Below, in pieces: positions 58,201 through 64,000 of a stretch of DNA of 64,000 nt. Location: positions 161,001 to 225,000 of the forward strand of contig CAJNDS010002395.1 of NCBI GenBank assembly GCA_905221605.1. The letters are read 5' to 3'. A model generated the notes under the pieces. The model saw only the letters and a program-made list of their open reading frames with translations, was not told the origin of the DNA and searched no databases. Position 1 is the stretch's first letter, and each line of letters opens with the position of its first letter. The DNA comes from Symbiodinium natans (Eukaryota > Sar > Dinophyceae > Suessiales > Symbiodiniaceae). Both the position numbers and the translations under genes were made by a program.

Positions 58201-59859
58201 TTATTTGTTTATAGGCGAACGCCACGCCTGCCGCGCACCCTTCCGCGACCTTTTGTTTACCTCTTCAACCCTTCTGCGGACAATAACAATGTCCTGCACA
58301 GTACCCATACTCGAGCGCCTAAAACACCGCTGCTCAAATATTTATTACACCTATACATTGGCTTAAGTATGTTTATATTTATGATTCTAGCTGTAGTTGT
58401 GTTCTCTTCTGGTGACAAGGGAAACCCAAATACTTGGCCGTAGGGTGATTCTGGGGAGTCTTTCGGTCTCGGCCCCGGCTGAGCCTGAAGCTCAAAGATT
58501 CAGGATGGCGCTGAGTCGGTTCAGGATTCCAAGGACTGGGCTCCACACCCTTAGACCCTTAAACGAAACTGTGGACTGCACAAGCTCCAACCTGTCGCCA
58601 ATGTGCTCCTCTATCAGATTCTTGTGACCACCTGCAAGCACAGGTGCTCGCTCAGATTACCCTTCCCACACGCTTGCACCTGCCTATGGCAGACAGCCAA
58701 CTCCTCTCCTCCCTGCCTCCCTCTCTGCCTCCGCTTGGGTCAGTCAAGCATGCCTCCACCCACCCAGCCTCCCACCCTGCCCTCCCCTCCGAAGAAATAT
58801 CGCGGTTTAGGGTCTTCGGTTTATCAATATACGGCATATATTGTCATACGCGATAACTTTTGTACGTTGTACTTGACCATACAACGGCATGATGAATGAT
58901 CATGAACTTTCATAACATAGCATCATAGACTATCATACAATAGAACCTACTATGACACATGACCATATGTACAATACATGATGGCATATCAAACATGGCG
59001 TAAATATGTGTAAAAAGTATAAAAACCAAAATCTAGTGGAACATATATTCACACATAGTGCAAATATAGTCCTAGTAGCGTCCTGTTGTAGTATGACACA
59101 GTCAAATACACTGGTGTTTCTCGCATGTACACCGCGGTGCAAGCAAACGCAGCTTTGTTGGCGCAAGCCCGACGTGGCTGGCCTTTTGGCAAGGAGGGCA
59201 AGATTGGCGGTTCTGAACGGCCTGCCAGGTAGCACTCGGGCTCGGACGAGTCTGATCGTGCGCAGCACACACACACACACGCACAGAGTTGCCACAAGCT
59301 AACACTGTCAGCCTTGCTCTCGCATCCTCAAATACGGATTGGACATAATTCAAGCATCTACATGAATCAACGGGCGGGGATATCGAAAAGCCGACCCAGC
59401 TCAGTTACAACAAGGGGCATCCGATCCTCGTCCAAAGCCTTTCCAAAGCCAAAAGCAACTGCCGTCAAAAGAGCTGGCCCTCTGACCCGAAACACCGACG
59501 GGGCCTGGAGGGTGAGCCCCGGCTGCAGAGATCTCAGCAAGGTGCCACCGGGCGTCAGGAGACGCAGCTGCTCCTTGTTGGGGTGTTGAAAGTGTTTAAA
59601 AAAGGGCTCTAGGCGCCCTGGGTATTCCTAGGGACCTCAAGACAACTTTGAACCTTGCCCGGGTTTTTTTCCCCCACCCACGGTGTGACCCAACTCTTCT
59701 TTTCGCCCGGAACTCCTCTCCTCGCCCGGTCTACTCCTCGCTCATCCCTGGAGTGCCCAACCCTAAATTGTCCTCGGACTCCTGCTCAACCCCAGAGTGT
59801 CCCTGGAGTGCCCAGATCTACCCAGAGAGGGTGGGGATGTTCGAAGCAACTCTTTGTTT

Positions 59860-59928
59860 TTTGGGGGGGGGGGGGGGTGGGGGGGGGGGGGGGTGGGGGG
59901 GGTTGAGGGGGGTTTGGGGGGGGGGGTT
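59860..59928 (+). repeat. G-run cluster
   Basis: Consecutive G runs broken by single T or A bases over about 70 bp, able in principle to form G-quadruplexes. Confidence 0.95.
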
Positions 59929-61242
59929 CGTTTTTGGGTGGATGTGCGGATGTTTGGGGTTTTGTGGGGTTTCGAAGGCTTTGGGTTTTTGTTTGGGATT
60001 AAGGTGTTGTGGGTCTTTTTTTGCGGGGGTTTCTTGCGGTCTGGGAGCTCTTGAGTTCTTGACATTTTTTGCCCCCCTGTGCCCCGTGCCCGCTTGCACT
60101 ACGGCCGAGGAAATGAGGAGGGCCCAGGATGCAGCCAGGAAGCCGCACGAAGGTCCAGCCTCAGTTGGGACATCCGGGGTGCAAGTCCAGGCTCACTGTG
60201 GGGTTCTTCTACACGCATGGGTAGCCACCTCAGGAGACTTTGTTCGAAGCTCCATGCGGGGATTGAATTCACATAGCCAAAGTAGGAGCTTGTGACACAG
60301 AGGGGGGGAGGAACTATGACGTGGGTTGGAAACTCCGGAAAAACCTCAAAAAATAGCCCTAAAACCTCTGAAACGCTGAACGCCTTTTGGCTGCTCTACG
60401 GCTTCTTCAAACGCCTCTGATGTGGGATTGTACACAAGAAATCCTTCCGATGCAGCCAAGCATACTCAGTAGCAAGGTGGAAATGCAGGGTGTCCATTCT
60501 CGTATCCTGGGACTTTACATGGAATCCATTCGAGAATCCTCGGGGGGTTCGAGACGAACCATGTGGTTTAAACGGCAGGGGCGGGTCCAGGGCTTCTGCT
60601 GGGCTTTTTTGGAGGGTTTTGAGTGCTTTTTCGGCTCTAAGGGTTGGGAATTAGGGTCGTATGGCCATGGCTTCTGTTTGTGGCTGTTGGATGGCTGATA
60701 GGATGTGCGTCTGTCTGGGGTATAGGGCTTGTATGGATCATCCACAGATTCTCCTTGAAGCCTATTATAAGCTGCACCTGAGACCATTCTCAAAGAAAAA
60801 CAATGGGCAAGCCCAAATATCTGGTCCGCCCATATCCCCGATGAGAGACGAGCGCTTCCCCTTTAACCGTCTTAACCCCACAGCCCCAAACTCCGACTAA
60901 GGACTATGCTGGATATAGAAAACAAACAGGTTGGGTAAACCAACAATTCCTTGCTTCTCAACACGAGCCCTAAACCTCTAAAAGTGCTCGGCTTCGTCAG
61001 GCAGAAGAAGGCTCTTCACCTGCCCCCAAGATCCCCCCCAAGGTTGTGGCGGGGAAGGGGGGATAGGAAGGCTTGCACAGCAAAAAACACACAGCAAAGC
61101 TCAAAAAAAAAAACAAAACATGGGGTTCTGCTCAACCCCAACCTGAACTCTGAGCCCGAAACCCTCTCAAACCCACACGCATCAGACCCCAAGAGGGCCT
61201 CGTCGCCGGAGCAGCTCAGTGCCGAGACCTGAATGGGCTCTC

Positions 61243-61341
61243 GTGGGGGGGGGGGGGGGGGGGGGGGGGAAAGGGGGGGAGGGTGGGGGAGGGGGGGGTG
61301 GGGAGGGGGGGTGGGGGGAGGGTGGGGGGGGTGGAGGGAGG
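61243..61341 (+). repeat. G-run cluster
   Basis: About 100 bp of G with isolated A and T. The Pro-rich minus-strand frames over it are artefacts. Confidence 0.95.
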
Positions 61342-61595
61342 GGCCTTTATTTTGCTTGGATGAAAAACAAACAAACCCCAAGCCCTTAAAACCAAGCGCC
61401 TAACAACCATGACCTAACCATACGTACAAAGTATGAACCCAAACTTAAACATTCAACAAAAAGCCAAAGCCCTTAACAAGCCTGACCAAATCCTAACTGC
61501 CCAAAAGCTCAATGCAATGCCAGCCAAAGCTCTTTTTTCAAGCCTCGACACCAAACAAACCTCACGTCCTACATCCTGAAAGCCCCTTGCGCCAC

Positions 61596-61640
61596 CTGAA
61601 TGTCTTTTGATGCGCGCCCTTCGGTCACGAGCGTCAACAC
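61596..61640 (-). CDS. exon candidate
   Basis: Acceptor CCACCAG, 45 nt reading VLTLVTEGRASKDIQ, then GTGGCG donor. Phase 0 and an exact join with 61798-61848. Confidence 0.5.
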
Positions 61641-61797
61641 CTGGTGGAGGGCTTTGGGGTGCTTGGGGGGAAGCTGACGAATCTTGGAAACCCGAGCACT
61701 CTTCGATTCTGGTTGCTGTCTGGACTTTATCTGCATCCTGCTAAAGGGCACACGACGGAGTCCTCCCTGCAGGAAAAAGGGCAGCACCAAACCGCAC

Positions 61798-61848
61798 CTT
61801 GCTCTGTGCGTTGCCAGTGGCCGGGTCGACAGCCTCCAGGAGGAGGAG
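61798..61848 (-). CDS. exon candidate
   Basis: Reads LLLLEAVDPATGNAQSK up to a GTGCGG donor. The 5' edge may lie slightly further upstream because the nearest AG is followed by C. Spliced to 61596-61640 the frame continues SK-VLTLVTEG. Confidence 0.5.
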
Positions 61849-62289
61849 CTTGCAGGATCGACGGGGGGGCGGGGAAAGAGGCCGATGGAGGTCCGCCAGT
61901 TCACTTCACCGGGACTCAGGGAGGGCTTACAAAGGGCGACGGCGAACTCCTTTTCAAGCAGCTTACACTCCACACGCGAATTCGTGTCGAGCGTGTCGCG
62001 GCTTGCAAACCCACCCTTGCAACCCGCAAACTCCTTTGCAACCCGTAGCCGTAACCTTTCCAAACCTCCAAAAACGCCCTCGTTGTAGGCCCCTGACCAG
62101 CGGTCGGCGGAAAAGCAGCACATGAGGCTCGGGTGTGTAGATCTCCTTGGTGCGGACGCCGAAACCCAGGACTCAAGGTGGCGCTAGGGTCTGGGAGGGC
62201 TTTGGCCTCATCATCCAAAAACAATCCTGGAATCCTGGAACGCCACAAGCCCCCCCCCCCCCCCCCCCCGAACCACCGATGACGAACCC

Positions 62290-62472
62290 TGCGGTTCACC
62301 AAGAGTGCCGCGCATGTTGGCAGCGGAGATCTTGATTGGGAGGCAGAGCTTTTTCACCCACGCAAGCACCCAAAGACCCAGAAATGCCAGTGAGCCTTCC
62401 CCTACAATGAAAAGTCCCGTCTCGGATGCCAGTTGTGCTAGGACACCCGAGATGCGAGCAGTTGGAAAACTC
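62290..62472 (-). CDS. exon candidate with membrane segment
   Basis: The frame reads SFPTARISGVLAQLASETGL, then FIVGEGSLAFLGLWVLAWVK, then KLCLPIKISAANMRGTLGE. The middle is a clear hydrophobic helix followed by basic residues. An in-frame stop lies only a few bases upstream of the proposed AG acceptor, so this must be an internal exon or a decayed frame. It may belong with the exons at 61.6-61.85 kb. Family not recognised. Confidence 0.45.
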
Positions 62473-62499
62473 TCTCACACAAAGCCAAAAGACCCCACC

Positions 62500-64000
62500 G
62501 AGTGTGAGGGTGGGTGTCCCATCCCAAAAAAAATCTACTGACCTACGTACTCCAGCCCCGGAAAAAATGCCCCTGCCAGATCCTGCCAGAGGGGCGTAGT
62601 GCTTCCCAACTGGCCCGGCACCTGGCTGAGAGGTTTCCGTGTTGGAAGGCTGCATAGGGGCAGTACTTCTGCCCTTGTCTAACATCACTTTCCCCCAGCC
62701 CTAGACAGTCGCGTATCAGATCACCTGCCCAATCCCAACTAAGAAACCTTAGCTCGAGGGCATAAACGCCTTCATCTTGCGGCCGGCAAACGGAGACGAC
62801 TAGCAGAGAATAGGGAGGAGCGGCGAGATGAACCGGGAACTAGGGGAGTGTAGCAAGGGTTCTGAGAGGACCTTGCATATTTCTCAGCTTGGGGCTCTGC
62901 TGAGCAGCACCATGCAGAAAATCCGCAGCCTTCCCCGAACCCCAAACAGAAACAACACCACACTGCAGCTGCCGAAGGTCGGACACCGATTGAACGCCAC
63001 CATGCTCCTCAGGGCTGAGGTGAGGGGAGAGCAGAAAAGCGTGGGAGCTTGCGAGAGGTGCACTCTCTGAAAGGTGCCCCTGGCCCCACTGCTGCAAGAA
63101 GATCGAATCCTGCGCGTATGTTCATGGCGAAGCCCCGACAGCAAGCAACCTCTGAGCCCCCGCAACGGACAACGGTAAACCCCGCGAAGCTCAGTCTGTT
63201 CCCCCTGAATCGTCCGAAGCCCGAGCCCAAGCGGCTCCTCCATCACCCGGAGCTTCCCCTCCCGCACTCGTGCCCTTTGTCACGGGGGCTGACTTGGGGC
63301 TGACTTGAGCTGAGTGGGGCCTACGCTTCGGGGGGTCCCCCCCCCCCCCCAACTCAAGAAAGATCTGGTCAGACAGCTGCGACATCTCCGAGCACAGTCA
63401 TGTCGAAGTTTGCTCCTGCAGCCCCTGAAGACCAGCAGCGCTACCCCAGAGTCCCAAAATGGGAGGCAAAGGCAAAGGCTTCAGGTTTGGCATGTTACAG
63501 GGCTCAGCCGACTTCGGTTTGTTGGATTTGGTTCGGTTTGGCTTGGAGATTCGGGGCTGCAGTTTATCGGGGTGCTGCCATCCAAGTCTCGATGCCACCA
63601 GTGCCTCGCGGTTGAGGATCACATGCCGATATTCCTTGGCTGCCCGGCAACCCGCCCAAGCACCCAGCCCTTTTACGAATACTCCAGACCGCTGACTTGG
63701 ACAGTTTCGTGCAAAGGCCGGACGATCAGGTGCATGCAGGGTTCAGGTTAGGACTTAAGAGTAGACACGGCCGAAGCGGCCGAAGCGGCCGAAGCACCGC
63801 TGGTGTCGCTGTCGAGCGTGCGAAGATGTGCTAAGTCTGACGAAACACCGAAGCCGTGGGCTTTTAGGAGATTCCGGAAGGTTAGACAGGCAGTTGGGGT
63901 CCCGAGGGTGGGTTCGCGAGTGATGAATCCAAGAGTGAAGAGCCCAAGAACAGATGATACAGGTTGTGTCCTTGTTAGCTGCGTCTCAAAGGTCTGGAAA
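62500..64000. other. no gene recognised
   Basis: Overlapping frames on both strands without resemblance to a known family. Includes a C run at 63340-63351 and a (GGCCGAAGC)n mini-repeat at 63770-63797. Confidence 0.45.

Larger units (their letters stand above)
58201..61595. other. no gene recognised
   Basis: Includes an AT-rich stretch (58800-59100) with CATA/TATG motifs, a (CA)n run at 59264-59281, G-rich tracts at 59860-59925 and 61243-61335, and a TTTTTTGG-rich passage. A possible plus-strand patch near 60095 (TTAEEMRRAQDAARK) is too weak to call. Confidence 0.45.

Overview
This window is nuclear DNA of a photosynthetic, peridinin-type dinoflagellate. Three observations support this. A degenerate copy of a peridinin-chlorophyll a-binding protein (PCP) gene lies at 25232-25604, and that family is known only from dinoflagellates. 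Genes are cut into very short exons whose introns mostly begin GC (sometimes GT or GA) and end AG followed by a G in the exon, a splice pattern described for dinoflagellates. The rest is GC-rich, repeat-laden DNA full of degenerate TTTAGGG/CCCTAAA-like heptamers, microsatellites and long G/C tracts. The species cannot be told from sequence alone.

Long open frames are almost useless as a guide here. The longest (about 500-560 codons at 6.5-8.2 kb and at 54.6-56.3 kb) are artefacts of tandem repeats. The real genes were found by reading short exons. All confidently recognised coding material is on the minus strand, fitting the unidirectional gene arrangement typical of dinoflagellates.

Layout, left to right. 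(1) About 1.49-21.03 kb: one minus-strand DEAD-box RNA helicase of the DDX3/Ded1/Vasa type. I resolved 24 exons of 18 to about 110 nt, carrying an N-terminal RDFGGG repeat, the Q motif and motifs I, Ia, GG, Ib, II (DEAD), III, IV and V. The last part (motif VI, C-terminus) lies beyond the left edge. Its 4.2-kb intron at 4745-8915 holds a second, same-strand gene fragment with two SAP-like repeats (5.2-6.15 kb) and three adjoining satellite families (6.6-8.5 kb). (2) 21.07-21.3 kb: heptamer array (GGGCTTA)n passing into (GGGCTTG)n. (3) 25.2-25.8 kb: internally deleted, frame-broken PCP copy and a coiled-coil exon candidate. (4) 26.76-27.70 kb: an intact, intronless WLM-family (Wss1-like) zinc metallopeptidase with a membrane anchor, the only clear uninterrupted gene. 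(5) 27.8-41 kb: mostly unassigned, with isolated minus-strand exon candidates at 34.9, 37.1, 38.3-38.5 and 40.9-41.1 kb. (6) 42.5-45.2 kb, possibly extending to 49.5 kb: minus-strand exons that read as a DEP domain followed by a cyclic-nucleotide-binding domain. (7) 54.7-58.2 kb: a GC-rich mosaic repeat of about 2.1 kb, between two AT-rich arrays. (8) 61.6-62.5 kb: three minus-strand exon candidates, one encoding a membrane segment.

All splice joins are predicted by eye from conserved protein motifs and reading phase; no transcript data were available. No rRNA, tRNA, CRISPR or prokaryote-type operon was seen.
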